Both the position numbers and the translations under genes were made by a program. A DNA stretch of 64,000 nucleotides from Certhia americana. Lineage: Eukaryota > Chordata > Aves > Passeriformes > Certhiidae. The stretch is taken from NCBI GenBank assembly GCA_018697195.1, contig JAGMWU010000130.1, forward strand, positions 1-64,000, given 5' to 3'. Below the pieces are notes generated by a model that made no database searches, was not told the origin of the DNA, and worked only from the letters and a program-made list of their open reading frames with translations. Shown here piece by piece: positions 13,006 through 26,529 of the stretch (position 1 is the first letter of the stretch; every line of letters begins with the position of its first letter).

Positions 13006-13556
13006 ACCAATCAAGCTAAATGGGTCCAGTCACTGGAATGACTCCGGATAAGAAAGCTGAAACGCCCGGAGCAGGAAAAGCCGCAGGACTACGGCAGTGC
13101 CATGGGGTGGGCAGCCTGCCCGACGCGGGCCACGCCGGCAAGCCAAAGGCCACCGTGGTGGACAGAGATTCAGCAGATGATGAGCTCACAAATTTGAACT
13201 GGCTGCACGAAAGTACTAACCTGCTAACAAACTTCAGCCTCGGCAGCGAGGGCCTTCCAATTGTTAGCCCCTTGTATGACATCGAGGGTGACAGCGTGCC
13301 ATCCTTCTCACCATCCTGCTACCAGAGCCCTGAGAAAAAATCCTCCACTTCCAAACCCCCTTACTCTTTCAGCCTTCTCATTTACATGGCGATTGAGCAG
13401 TCCCCCAACAAGAGCTTGCCAGTCAAAGAAATCTACAGCTGGATCCTGGACCGCTTCCCCTACTTTGCCACAGCCCCCACCGGCTGGAAGAACTCGGTCC
13501 GACACAACCTCTCCTTGAACAAGTGTTTCCGAAAGGTGGAGAAAAGCCATGGCAAG
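13006..13556 (+). CDS. FOXN2: FOXN2 exon 2 (start codon, N-terminus, most of forkhead)
   Basis: The acceptor TTGCAG ends at 13005; 13006-13019 is leader and ATG is at 13020. The exon encodes residues 1-179 and ends in HGK before donor GTGAGA. It holds the N-terminal FOXN2/3 motif and the forkhead helices including the DNA-recognition helix. Reading on into the intron adds only 11 residues before a stop, so a retained intron would truncate the forkhead wing. Confidence 0.95.
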
Positions 13557-16500
13557 GTGAGACCTGGCAGGAGGGAGGTGGAGCAGGTTTGAAATTCTGG
13601 GAGAAATGGAGAAGGTTCTGTTGTTCATAAGCATGTTTTTGGGTTGTTTTCACCCCAACGTGTCCTCTTAATGTTTTAATTGCAGATGGATGTGGTTTGG
13701 AAATGCTGCTTTGAAATCACAGGGTGACAAAAGTCACTGGGTTTTCTTAATTGTTGTTGACATGGCATACCCAGATGTGCTGCATCCTTTTAAAATCTGG
13801 CACACATACAATTGCAAAGGACTCTTCTTTCATTTACTTACAATTTTGTTAGCCAGCAATAACCAGCCTGGAATTTCAGATAACCCTCCTAGGACTTCTT
13901 CTTGATGAAGTCTCTTTGATCCTTTCTCTCTTTCCCAGTGCTGAAATTCTGGGGTGTGTTCCTCCTTCCCTGCTTTAACAGCGTGGCCATGGCTACAATT
14001 GCACTGGCAAGCAGAGGAGATTATGGGATGCCAGTCAGGGAAGCTGGTAGTTGGGGTGTTACCCCTCTGGGTGCAGATGTGGTCCCCTGCAAGGTGCCCT
14101 TGCTTGTGGGCACGCTGGATGTATGTGACTGAGTGTTCCTCAGTCCAACAGCTTTCTCAAATAGAAAATTCACTCTTCCACTTGTGATCTGTTACACTTA
14201 GCATGGCTCTAGCTTTCCAATAACCTTATTAACTCCTGCATTTAATGGACTGTAGTGCTTTAACATCTGTCATAAGATGTACAACTCTGTGCAGTGCCGA
14301 CCCACTTCTTAAAGTCAAGGGTACTCTTTTCTGTACAAAAAATTTCTTTGTTCTTATGTGATTTTACTAGTGACTTTCTTTCTCCCTCTCTTATTCCCCA
14401 TCTTGTTCCTCAAAGAGCTGGCTCTGACTTAAATAAACTAACAAACCACATACTGAAAGTCAACAAACAAGTCCTGTGCTTGGAGGTCAGACTCGGTGGT
14501 AGCAGGCTTGTTATCAGAAATGCCTGCAATGCCTGGAGTGCTTGACAGCCTCTCACTGTAGAGAGGGGTCCTGGAGCTGAGTGGGCACTGGGGTGGACTG
14601 CCTCGTACTGATAGGACTGAACCCCACTGCTTCTCAGTATTCCTGCTTTTACATTAAATTTTTAGGGTGTTGTTTTCACAAGCAGCAGCTTTGCCCTGAA
14701 GGAAAAGTGACTTTTTGTTGCAGTGTGACAAGTCCATTAACCACCCCATTGCTGAATTCTGCTGAGTGTTAGGATGGGCTCATAACCTGGCTCCAGGTGC
14801 TGTAGTGGGGTAACTGAGATGCTCAAGCTGTCCCTGTGTGGAGGACTGGATCTGAGCAGGCACCACACCTGCTGTAGGTGACAAAAGTGCTATTAAAGGC
14901 CTGGGTGGCTCTGTCCAAGGAGGATGACGTGAGTTTCAGAAAAATTAGGGTGGGAAATGGAAATCTAAATTGGTATGAGTTCCTTCTGTCTGTGGTTCTG
15001 CCCTTAAATTCTCTGATGTTTTCCAGCCTTGTGGTTTAGGAGTTACCAGTCAAACCTGTTGTTTTGGCATTTGGTGGCAGGAGCTTGACACTGCCTGGTC
15101 CCCTGCTTACCCTGGCATCTCCATGAGTATTGCTGGGCTCAGAGGGTGACTTGCTGCTTGATGTGACATCTCCAGTAGGAAGAGCAAAATGCAGAATATC
15201 TCCCACTGCTACCAGCAAGGTGATGCTGATGTGCTCTGTCAGTGGTTTCCCAGGGCTCCAGAAACTGCACAGCTCTGTAATTCTAAAGAACAGAAACTGT
15301 ACTTACCAAAAAAGAACACCCCAGAAAAGCCCCTCTTGAAACTTTGCTGAAGCTTCCTCATTTCCTACAAACAGCAGTTTAATCTTTACCCTCTGCCCTG
15401 CTTAGAAAAGGACCAGATAAAAGTACTGCTCCAAATTCTTCCTGAAAAATAAGTCTGTGGCACGCAGCAGTGTGCCTGGACCCCATGGGAGTTGATCTGG
15501 CAGGTGATGGAAATGCTGCACACCCTTTTGGATGAACTCCTCAGGTGTCACTTCTTGGAGCAAGCAGCAGTTCCTCACAAGCTCGTTTTGCTGATCCTGT
15601 TGCATGTAACCATGAGCTAGCCGTGCCTCTGGGTGTTTACCTGAAAGGGCAAGATAATTTTGTATTTTTTTTTCCTTTTTTTTTTTTCTTTGTTAATGGC
15701 ATTTTGTGCTTCAAATGGAACATGCAATCAGCTTTCTTCTATGCCAAGTGCCTGTGGAAGCAGAAAGGTCCATGGCATGTTGTATCAGAGGAGCCTGGTT
15801 TATTTGGTAACATCAGGGTATGAAGGATTTCAAAGCATTTCAAATGAATCTGAGCTCTTGTGTTGGAAAAGTCTAAATGTCTGACAGTAGGGGATGGATG
15901 GTCTGTGCCCCTGCATCCCAGGGCATGCTCTCCTCTCTGACACCTCTCTGGCTGTTGCTGCTGGCTGTCACCTGTGAAATCATCTCTGAGGTCAGGCAGA
16001 AAAAGAAGGAGGAGTCCGTCCTCATCTTTGCCATAATGCTGGTATTTTGTTTTGGATTGGAAGTGCATGTTGAAGGAAAGCTGATTTTTCCCCACTTACC
16101 CTCCCTGAGTTGGCACTGCTGGGCACTTGCACTGAACTCATTTTGGCTGGTGCTGACCTGGAAGAGTTGCTGCAGGAGCATGCTTACAGTGCCCTGATGG
16201 ATCTGGGCATGATCCACAAGACCCTGCTGGAGCAGATCAGAGCAGAACATCCAAGTCACAAAGAGGTGACCCGTCAGCACCAACTCCCTTATTCTGCAGA
16301 GCTCTTCCCCACCAGAGTGTGCCCTGTCATGTTGCAGGTGTAGCTCTGGATGGTCATAGCTGTGGCTGATTGTTCTGTGTGTTAATTTGCATCAGCCAGC
16401 TAAAGACCTGCAGGCTGCAGGGCTTCAGGGGTCTAGGACAGCATCCAACAGAGGCTGGGGGAAGACTGTCCTTGCTTGGACCACTGGAAAAATTACTTTG

Positions 16501-19500
16501 TTCCTGCTGTGGCCCTGGTGCCCCTGAAGATGTGGAGGTGTGATTGTGAGTCAGTGATCCTCAGAAGATACGGCTGATGGTCTTTTTGCATCTTAAGCAC
16601 TGTTGTGCTGCCTTGGGGTTGGGGAGAGAGGTGCCTGCCTACACTGTGACAATGCTTTTTTGGGGGGGAGCAGCATCTGATCCACAGCACAGGAAGACCT
16701 CAAGTGAAAAGGGGTTTGGGGCTGAAAGCCATGAAGAGTCTCTCTGCTCTTTGCTAGACTTGTTTTTACAATGATAGTATTGGGGATTATTCATTAATTG
16801 ATGCTGAGGAGAAGAGGTGTGAGGAGGCAGGATCAGCATCCACATCAAACATCAATTTGGCAGGCCCCTGCTTGTGTGGATGTGGCCCTGCCACTGTTTC
16901 CTCTAGAGGCTGGGGGTCACGGGGCTTGAATATCTTCAACAAACCTCCTTTTCTTGGTAAATACGTGGTTGGTTGGTTTGTTTGTTTGTGGTTTGGTTTG
17001 GTTTTTTGTGTCGAGATGGTGATAAACAATCCAAGTAGCTTTTCAAGTATTTGGGCAAAGAGTAGGGCAGGTCCCGTCCATAAGCCTGTGGAGATAGGAG
17101 GGAGATGCCTTTTATGTGGTAAACCTTTTGGTGAATGTATTTTATACCTCCTTGCACACAGACAGTATTTTCCAGTGGTTCACCTTGCTCAGGTGGATGG
17201 ATGCAGCTGTTGAACACTGTCCATGCCTGATGGAGCCAGGACTGCTGCCCGGGTGTGAAGCTGCTCTCTGCAGCGTGGGCACGTGTGCCTGCAGTGAGCC
17301 TGAGCCACCAGCACCAGCTGAGCTGCTCTGCTTTGGTGGCTCCTTGGGTTTTACTCACTGGACTGGTGTGGGACTGTGGTGGGCTGGTGGTAAAGGATAA
17401 GGCTGGATCATGGGAGGCATTTCATTTCCAACCCCCATTCCTGTAATCCCCCGAAATGCTGGGGGCTGGAAACTTCCCGTCCTTACAAACTATCTCCAAT
17501 GCTTCAAAATGCAGGATTGATTTTGCTTCCTTTATTTCTGCCTAGATAAAATCCTGCAAGTCAAATTAGAAACATTAGAAAAGGTGATAGAGCAAAAACT
17601 AACCTCAGAACTATATGATTGCCCCTGTTTTGAGTTGCAGAGTAAGAAGAGCCTGGTGGCCTCTTTTCACTGACTCTGGAGAGATTTTTCTCTAGATCTA
17701 AAGTAAAAGTTGCACCTACATTTCATTCCAACACTTGCCTCACTGTTGAAGTGAAATACTAACCTCCAAAGGCAGTTTAGCGTTTTAGAATGTCCTGAAT
17801 TAGTCCTTGCTAGGAGAAATAGCACAGTCTGTTCTGGCTTGTTTTAAAGCTGGATATTGGTTCTGTGGCATTTCCAGCTCCAGCTGTGCCAGGCTTTCCC
17901 CTAACATGTGACACTTGATTGCAGACCTGGGCTGGACTTCTACCCCTGTCCTTGCTAGGCAGAGGGTGCAAGCAAAGCACAGGCGCAGCCCCATCATCTC
18001 TTCAGCTCAATCAGTCTACTTTTAGTCTCTCCAAAGGTGGGTGGAAGTGTGGTTTCACATTACACATGACCCAAAGAAGAAAGCACCCTGTTTACTGCCT
18101 GTTGCATTGGATCTGTCAGTATCTGGATGGCTTCAGGGTGTGACTGGGTTCGGCTTGCTGTTGCAATACCCACCCAAAATCCTGGTGTTATGTTGTCAGG
18201 GCAGCAAACTGGAGGAGTACCTGGCTGGAAAGATCAAAGAGGGAAACTAACCCCCAGCAGCTGAAGTGAATGAGGCATGAAGCGAAAGTGCTCACCTAAA
18301 GTAGCAGATAAACAGTGTCAAGAAGTGGTTTGCTGATCAGGAGATATCCTGCTGCTCCCTGGGGGCAACAGCCTCCAAACTATGAAAGGGAGGGGGGAGA
18401 AAATAAAAGCCAGTTGGGCATGTTGGGGTACTGGGGAAAGGGGTCTGGGAGAGGTGCAGGAAAAGGATCAAGGTGTGAGTCCATCACTGAGATGATGGAT
18501 AGAGCCAGTTGGGAGGATGCCCTGAGAGCCTAGGTGGCTAAATCATCCTGCCAGCCACCATGGCTGTTTATTAATTAAAAGTAGGCTTCTTGGTAAGCAT
18601 CTTACAGGCTGTGCTTAGTTTTAGCATGAAAAGGTAAGTATAGGAAGATTCAGGTTAAAAAGTAAAAAGAGAAACTTGGGGAGATGCAGCAGCACAGAGA
18701 TCTTTGATAAAAGCAGTGCCTTCAGCTACAATTGCAGCTGCATCTCTTTCTCAGCTGGGGCTCTGCCTGGCTTGATTTTTCTCTATTGATAGCAAGGTAT
18801 TTCCTCCCCTCAGAAAACCCCTGTGATTTAAATAGAACCACAGACTTTACATGCTTTGTAAGTCCTTCTTTAATCTAGAGTAAGTCACAGAGCATCCATC
18901 CATAAATTGGTATTATTGCCCACTGTGATTCCTCCAAGAGGAGGCCAGCTGGCCACTGTGGGCTCACAGGAGTTTCTCCATGAAGCTGGGGTTTCTGCTC
19001 TCATACTTAGCCCCCAAAAATCCTTTAGAAGGATCTTACTGTTCAGGTGTACAGCTGCCCCATCCTTCAGCCATGTGTATTTCCATATCTGTTTTCCAAA
19101 AAAAATCTGGTATGTGCAGAGCTTTTAGCTGATCTGTCAGGTCAGTGATTATAGAATTGTTTTAAATTTCCTATTTAATTTTCTTCTTTAAGTTGCCAGA
19201 ACTAGCAGGCTCAAAAAAAATTAGGTTCTTTATTTAGTAAATTTGTGAAGAAATCTTTGAGACAAGCAAGAGGTGCTTTATCTTTCTTAAGTTTCAATAC
19301 ACCAAATTTAATATCAAGAATGACTAGCACAGGGTTGCTTACATTGTTACGCGCATCAAAAATACATTCATTGCGTTTTCAGATTTTGAAAAAAGTGGGA
19401 ATAATCCACTTTGTAGCTGGGCATTGAGCAAGATCCTTTTCCAGGGTGGTGTAAAGTTTAATGAGTATGTGTCTATATCTAAACCAAGGGGAAGTGCTTT

Positions 19501-22500
19501 GGTTTCTTACCTAGAAACCTGTTAAAGAAAAGATTGCTGATCAGTTTGCTGGTGCCTGGACAGATCCTTAAACTCACAGCTGTGTTTATTGAGTGTTAAA
19601 ATAAGGTTTACAGCATTTAGGGGACAAATGGGAATGAGGCTTTAGAGAAGATGCTGGACCACCCTGCAAGATGGGTGCTTCTTCCATGGGGTATAATGAG
19701 GGTCTCAGGACCATTTTCTCAATTTTGGGCTCATCCACGGTGGAACTGCCTGTGGATGTTGTGCCTCAGCCGTGCAGTGGTGCATGCCTTCATGCAGTCA
19801 TTGTACTGTGCTGCTACTTGGGGATATTAAATTAGACAGGACTGTACCAGCCTGGCCCTGGATTTTCTAATTTGTTGTGTTTCTTCGTTGCAGGTGAATG
19901 GAAAAGGGTCCTTGTGGTGCGTTGACCCAAAATATAAACCTAATCTTGTCCAAGCACTGAAAAAACAGCCTTTTTCCTCAGCACTTGCATTTTATACTCC
20001 ACCGGCATCGCCACCCAGGTAGGTGGAAGTTCTCATCCAAGCAGGACATGTTGCTCCAGGGTAGCAGAGGGTGTTGAAGTGCTGCTGCCTGCTGCCACCC
20101 GAGAGCAGAATTTGAGTGGGCTGTAGGTGAGACCAGCTGGATGAGGTGGGGAGATGCAGTGAGCTCAGGCTTCCCAGATGGCACATCTGGGGAGTGTATA
20201 AGTCTCTTGCTAACTGTGGGAGAGTTTAAAAGAAGAAGGTCAGGGGTGTGCTGGCTCCTTTCTGAAGAGCAAAATTTCTCCAAGAGGACCTAGGACCTGT
20301 GTTCTAAGTTCTTAGGTCCTTGGGAGGACCTAAGTTCTCCTAGGAACTGGAACAAAATCCTCTTTCAAGCACAGTCCATCAGGACTGTTCTAGGGTGGTG
20401 CCTGGTGCTGCTCTGTGGAGGAGGTGGGTGTCTTCTCCTATAAGTCACTTGTCTGGATATAAAATGTATCTATTCTGTGCTTTTGTCGAAAACAATCAAC
20501 TTTTCCACCTTCTGAAGTGCTGAGACGCTGCTCTGAGAGGTTTGCGTTTCTCTGAGGCTGTTTGAAAGCATTTTGCAACAGGGATGGAAAAGACAGCCTT
20601 TGCCATAAATAAATGTCGTCTGAGGTGGGGCATGCAAGACTTCTGAAACCAGGACTTCCTTACCAACACAGTTTAAGATTAGGCAACAGATTCTGGAGAA
20701 TTTGAAGTCAATCTCCTGTGTCCTGAGTAGAGGAAGAGGAGCAGCAGCTGGGTCAGCCTGTGGAGGCAGGAGGACAGAATGCAGAGGAGCACGCTGGGTG
20801 AGCTTAGTTCTGAGGAAGGCATGTGGCTGGTCTGTCTAGTTCAGGAAAGAATTTGGGTGAGATAAGAGGTAATTAAGGTGTCTGTACATTGCCCTATGCC
20901 TTAACCTTACTGCAAGGAGTTTCCTTAACAAACAGGAGCTGGGATTCCTGGAGCAGGATGTAAGACTGATAACACTGAGCAGGCATTTCTCAGGGTCCAA
21001 CAGGAAACTGACCTTGGGAGCTGGCACCCCTGAGCAAACCTTAGGGGCTCCAGATTTTTGTGCGGCATGGGTTTGTCCAGGGGGGTTTGTAACCCACAAG
21101 ACAGAACCAGTTGTCTCTGGTCTGTCTCCAACCCAGGGCCATCCTGGGCTGGAACAAACCAGGCAGAGGTGTCCTGTTTTTCAGCTTTGTGTTGGAACTG
21201 GGAGCATTACTAAAATAACCCTGAAACATTCAAGTGTTAAGAAATAGTCAGATTGGAAACTAAGAGATGACTGGTGGTATTGCTTGGGGTTTATAGGAAT
21301 AAAGATCATTGAAGTGACTGCAGTTGGGCTCTGGAGTATAATGCTTTTACAGGCTCTAATGTCTCTGTGTAAGGGTATGGACTTTTGGTTCTGGGTACAA
21401 CTCAAGTGAAGGTTTGGTCCTTGAAAGCTTTAATGCTCTGTCTGTGTTATTACAGCCAGACTTTAAAATGTAGAGAATAATACAGAGGGGAAGGGACCTC
21501 TGGATCTTTTCTGTCCTGCCAGAGTTGCAGAGGACTGACAGACTCAGCCTAGGGCAGGGTGTTCACAGCCTTGACCAGTTAGGCTTTTAAGTTCTCCAGG
21601 GTCTCCAAGATCAGTGCAGTTAAAGTTGTGTTAAGTGTGGTTTTCTTAGCTTGGATAAATGCAACATACCAAAATTAGGTATGAGGAAGGAGACATTTCA
21701 TCTGCATGCTTAAGTACTTGGAAGATCAGGACTTTAATTTGAAGCTGTTGTTTTTGGTATTTTTTTTTCCTTTACTGAAGGACTAGTGACACTTGCCAAC
21801 AATTACAAGGAAATCCTGGATCTAATGAAGCCACATGGCAAAATTCCCACTGACTTCAACACGGGAAGGGTTTTGCAGTGCTTGTATTTATGAGTACAAG
21901 AAAATAAGAAACAACATATTAACGATATTAAATTGCTCCCTAATGAAAGCTGGTTTATTTTCCTTCAATAATAAAACCCCATTTATGTGACTTTCCATCA
22001 CGCACAGAAAAACAGATTTATTTTTTCCACTTCCATGCTTAGATTTGATTTAAATTCTGGCCTGATTTTGGGGAAGGGCCCCCAAGGATCTGCCTTATTG
22101 TAGAGAGAGAGGAAGCCCAGAGGATCATCTGGAGAGAGGCTGAAATCCTGTCCAAATTTATCTTCAGAGTGATCCTAAAATTCAGCTGCGACAGTCTGAA
22201 TTTTCCTGTGGGAAGGCTGGTGTTCATGATTATTTTACAGTGTGTTTGTGGGGAGTATGCCTATCATTCAGCTCGATTTTAAAATAAAATTTAAGCTGCT
22301 GCTTTGAGCAGAAGCTTTCTAAAACTGTAATCTGTGTCTAGTGACACTGAAATTTGTATTATCATAGATGATTGGCATCCCTGATGCATTTTATTTCTGC
22401 ACAGCTTGTTCAACAAGTCGTTGTGAAGCCCCTGGCTGCATTCTGGTTCTAGTGCTACATGAATTACAGCCCTGGGGACAGCCACAGTCCTCATCTTGCT

Positions 22501-25500
22501 CATACCTTATGCATGGCTTGTCTTAATCAATACCAGGCATTAATTTACTTTGGGGGAGCTCTATGTGGGCATGATTTTTGAAGGATCTGAGCTTAGGCAA
22601 AAGGCTGATGACGTTTAGCATCTCTGTACAATGGACCTGAGGGTGGCAAAGCCAGCCATTTTGGGTTAGACCATTGCTTTCCTTTATTTTTAACTTTTTT
22701 TTCCCCCCCATGGGATCTGTTCCCATTGTACTCTGTGGCTGCTTCAAGAACAGATACAAGTGAACCCTAGTTTTGCACATTTTTCCCATTCAGCTGAGGT
22801 TTCTCTTGCAGGTTGGGCTTGAAAATTCTGTCATCATCCTTCAGTTTGTTGCAGCAGCACTATCAAAGATGTGATATTGCTACATTTCATGCAATTTTAA
22901 TAGTGTGTACTATTTTTATTGTAGTTACTTCTAACTGCTCGCTAATATATGTATAATAAACTGAATAATTAGGGCTGCGTGTGTAGCAGAAGAAAAAAAA
23001 AAAAGTGTGAAAACTTTAACTTGCCCTTTATTTTGTGAGGGATTTAAGGGTACTTTGGTGCCTTACTTACAAAGCTTTGCTTTGGTGCAAAGCTGGTCTG
23101 ATTGTGAAAAACCACTCTGGACAGCATCAACTTTAAAATCAGCAGTTGTCTTGATTTGTTGTTTTGCGGTTTTTTTTTTTTTGCTCTTTCACAGGTCTTT
23201 GCCTTTTACTTTTTGCTTTTGTTCATTGCCCACCACGATTTGGAAAAGCAAATGATCACAACTGGTCCTTACCTGTCCTCTGAGCATCCCTGTATGAGCT
23301 AATGTTTTGTTCACATGTAGGTTTTGTGTACTAAAAAATACATATCTTTGTTTAAAATCCAGCCTTTAGGCAGGTACAGAAAATCTGTAGAAGTCAGTGA
23401 CTCTTGCCAACAAGATTCTTGCTTAGTGTGTGTGTGTGTTTGGAGATGTTTTCCAAATGCTGGTGATGGCTCAAATAGTGCTACACAAACTATGAACCAG
23501 TGCAGAGCCATCTACTGAGGGCAGCAGAAGGTGGATAGGGTTTGTTTTTGCCTTCTGTGATCATTATATTGTGTCTGCTGGACTTTGTACAAATCACTTG
23601 CCTGATCAGGGCTTGGCTTTGAGCTGTTGAATTTCTTTTCCAGTAGGTCGTCGTCCCCTCACTACCTGACTTCAGTCCTTCAGCAGAATCATGGCCGATC
23701 TCTCAAAGGTAAACCTTATGTATTAATTTTAAATCCATGAGGTGAATTTCAAGGTGTAATTGGGGCCATCTGGTTCTGACAACAAAATATACAGCACATG
23801 CATCACTCCTAAGTATGACCTACTTAATGAATAGTTCAGTAGAAAACGAGTCTGAAAGCTGCACATCTCTTCATCAGTTTTATTGGAGACCAAGAACTGA
23901 GAACCAAAGGCAGCAAATGTTAGTGTGTAAAACTTGTGGTACCAAGAGGCAGCTAGAAAGTGTGCTGGGGGTTGCAGCATTTCTTTTGGAGGAGCCAGTT
24001 GAGCCCAGCTCTTGCACCCTGCTAATAAAGCTTAGTTAGGCTTGTCCTAGGCAAAAGTGATAATAATTTTGGGATTTAAGTACTAAAAAGTGAACAGCAC
24101 TCAATTTTTAAAGAATGTGTTGCAGAGGAGTGTTGTTACAGCTCTTTCAGCGCAGGATAGTGAAAGGCACTGTCCAAGTGGGACCTGAGCAGACACCCAG
24201 CTCCCTGATTTGGCTGGCTCAGTAGGCTTAGAGGTGAGAAGGCTGCTTTTAGTTTTTGGCCACAGACCAGCAGCTTTGGTTAGGCAGCAAAGCCAAGGCT
24301 TTTTAGAGACCAAGCAGCTGCCTGGCCCTCAGGTGATGATCACCATGCACCTCAGCTGAAGGTTCTGTGGTGGCATCTGGGTGGCAAGGAAACGTCCCTT
24401 GAGTGGCTGGCTGCTGCAGGGCTGCTGGATCTGGGGTTCTCAGGGCTTGTTGGAGATCACAAGAAATCCCTCTCCTCCTAAGGATTTTGGTGGTGTGTCC
24501 TGTGACAGGTTTGGAGTTTGCCAGTCTGATGTTCCCTCTTCCATTTAGCTACACCACAGGTGCCAAAATAATGATGGGTATGTGGTATCCTTTAGTTTCT
24601 GCATGTGGGGGAGCCTGTTCAGCATTTCTCTGGCATTAGAGGCAAGCTATTCATGTTCTTGGGGTTCCATAGGGCAGCCCTTGTGCAGATGAACAGAATT
24701 CCTTGTGATAAAGTGCTTCCTCAACCATTCTGCTAGAGAAGTGTAAATTTGGGAAATACTGCTCTGTTGAGAAGAGCAATCACAAATGAAGCCAAAGCAC
24801 ATTATCAGTGACACAGAGCACTGCTAAGAAGCCACTGCAGAAGTGCCTCTCCTCATTCTTTGGGAGTATTAAGGTACAGAAATACTCTTTGTAGGTAGTA
24901 ATTCTGCATTGCATTAATGCCTCTGATTGCTTGTCATTTTAACAAGGTGGTGCTTATATGCCAATGTCAGATGATCAAATAAAATGTCTGGGATAGCAAG
25001 TTAGGAATTTCCTATTTCACTTCCTGATTTCACTAGTGGAGCAAAGCAATTCATGCTTTATATTTCTACTTCTTTCTGTCAGTTGGGTGCATCTAACCTA
25101 TGAATTCAGAGGCTCTGTTTCTGCCAAAGAAAGCCAAAGCAGAAGGAAGAAAAAGTAATCAAATGAGTACAATGGGGTGGAGCCTAAAGTATGCTGGATT
25201 TAAAATGAAAAACACGGAAAACAAGTGTAGGAGGGGAATGTGTATGTTTTATAACATGTGCTGGAAACAGCAGCTCAGTCCCCTTCCCACGTTGGTACAA
25301 CATTCCCAAGGTGTCACGTTCTTCAAATTTCTCTTCGACCAGGGGTGAAGTTAGGGAGAATTATCAAGATAAAAAAGCCATGCTGACAAATCTGCAGATC
25401 CCTTCCCAATACTACCTTCCCCTTAAATTCAGTAATGCAGTTAATACCTCTAATGTGGGGAAGAAAACAAATGCCATCGAAAATGACATTGCTAATGTTT

Positions 25501-26489
25501 TGCTTTAACAGTTCCTCCCAGAGTTCCAGTTCAGCAGAACAGAGAGCCTGTTCTGCTTGCTGCTGGTCCTTCCAGCCCTGTTCTCCTCACTGCTCATGCA
25601 TATCTACATACCTACCTACACCTCATATGTGATCTTCTAATCTCAGACACCCAGGCTCTTGTGACAGCTCACTGTCTCTTTGCTCCTGTTTTGCCTGGTT
25701 AGTCCACCGTACATATTTCTGTCCTGTATAAGGAGTATTCATCTTCTACTGCAGAAGTGAGCCAAAGAATGGATTGGATTTCCTCCTCTTTAAAGGGCAT
25801 GAGCATGTCCTGAAAGGCATGGGGAAGGCGTGCTTGTTTCTTTTGCCTTTCACCTTGTTCTGGTTAGAAACATCACTCTCTGGCCTGTTGTCCTCAAGGT
25901 GCCTTTCAGAAATGTAAGCAATCTACTCCGCAAAGGATGGCATTTTGCAGCAGTGCTTCTCTACTGCAGCTGACAGTGCCACAATTCACCTCAACCTTTT
26001 CTCCGTGCCTATTTATTATTTAGATCCCCCTGCTTCCTAGATTGAGCAGTTCAGTGCCCTTTCCCCCCGCGAGTCTCAATTTCTTCCGTTTGGTTTATTA
26101 GTGTGGAAAATTCTGCTGGCAGAGGGAGGTGTGCTGCATTAGTGCTGCGTTAATGGGCACGGCTGCTCTCAGCCTTGCACATTCACACAGCCAGGGTACG
26201 GAGCTGCTGAGGTGCTTTGCTGTGCCATGTGTCTAATCTTTCTCTCCCAACTGGTACAAACAAAAGGCACTTGTTAAGTATAGCAACAGCATTGTCACAT
26301 GAGCGTCTAATTGTGTCACTGATTCCTGGCTTCAGTCAGTGCAACATGAGAACTCGGCCTTTGAAATGTCATAGTTAAGGTATGAGACTGATCTGGAACA
26401 GTATTGAGCTGTACAAGGGTCATGCTCTGTCTGCCTTTATACATTCCCCCCACCCTTATTCTTTGTTGTAGGCCAGTACAAGCAAATAA

Positions 26490-26529
<40 letters not shown>

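Larger units (their letters stand above)
20019..23643 (+). other. FOXN2: FOXN2 intron 3 (3.6 kb)
   Basis: Contains a local cluster of AGGACCTA-like words with a 9-bp hairpin (20311-20334) and a degenerate CR1 fragment (about 21478-21625). Otherwise no supported feature. It ends in the CAGTAG tandem acceptor. Confidence 0.6.

Noticed and set aside
13557..13592. FOXN2 exon 2 running on to a stop as a 190-residue protein
   Set aside because: A strong GTGAGA donor and the exact family continuation at 19894 show normal splicing; the read-through would lack the forkhead wing.
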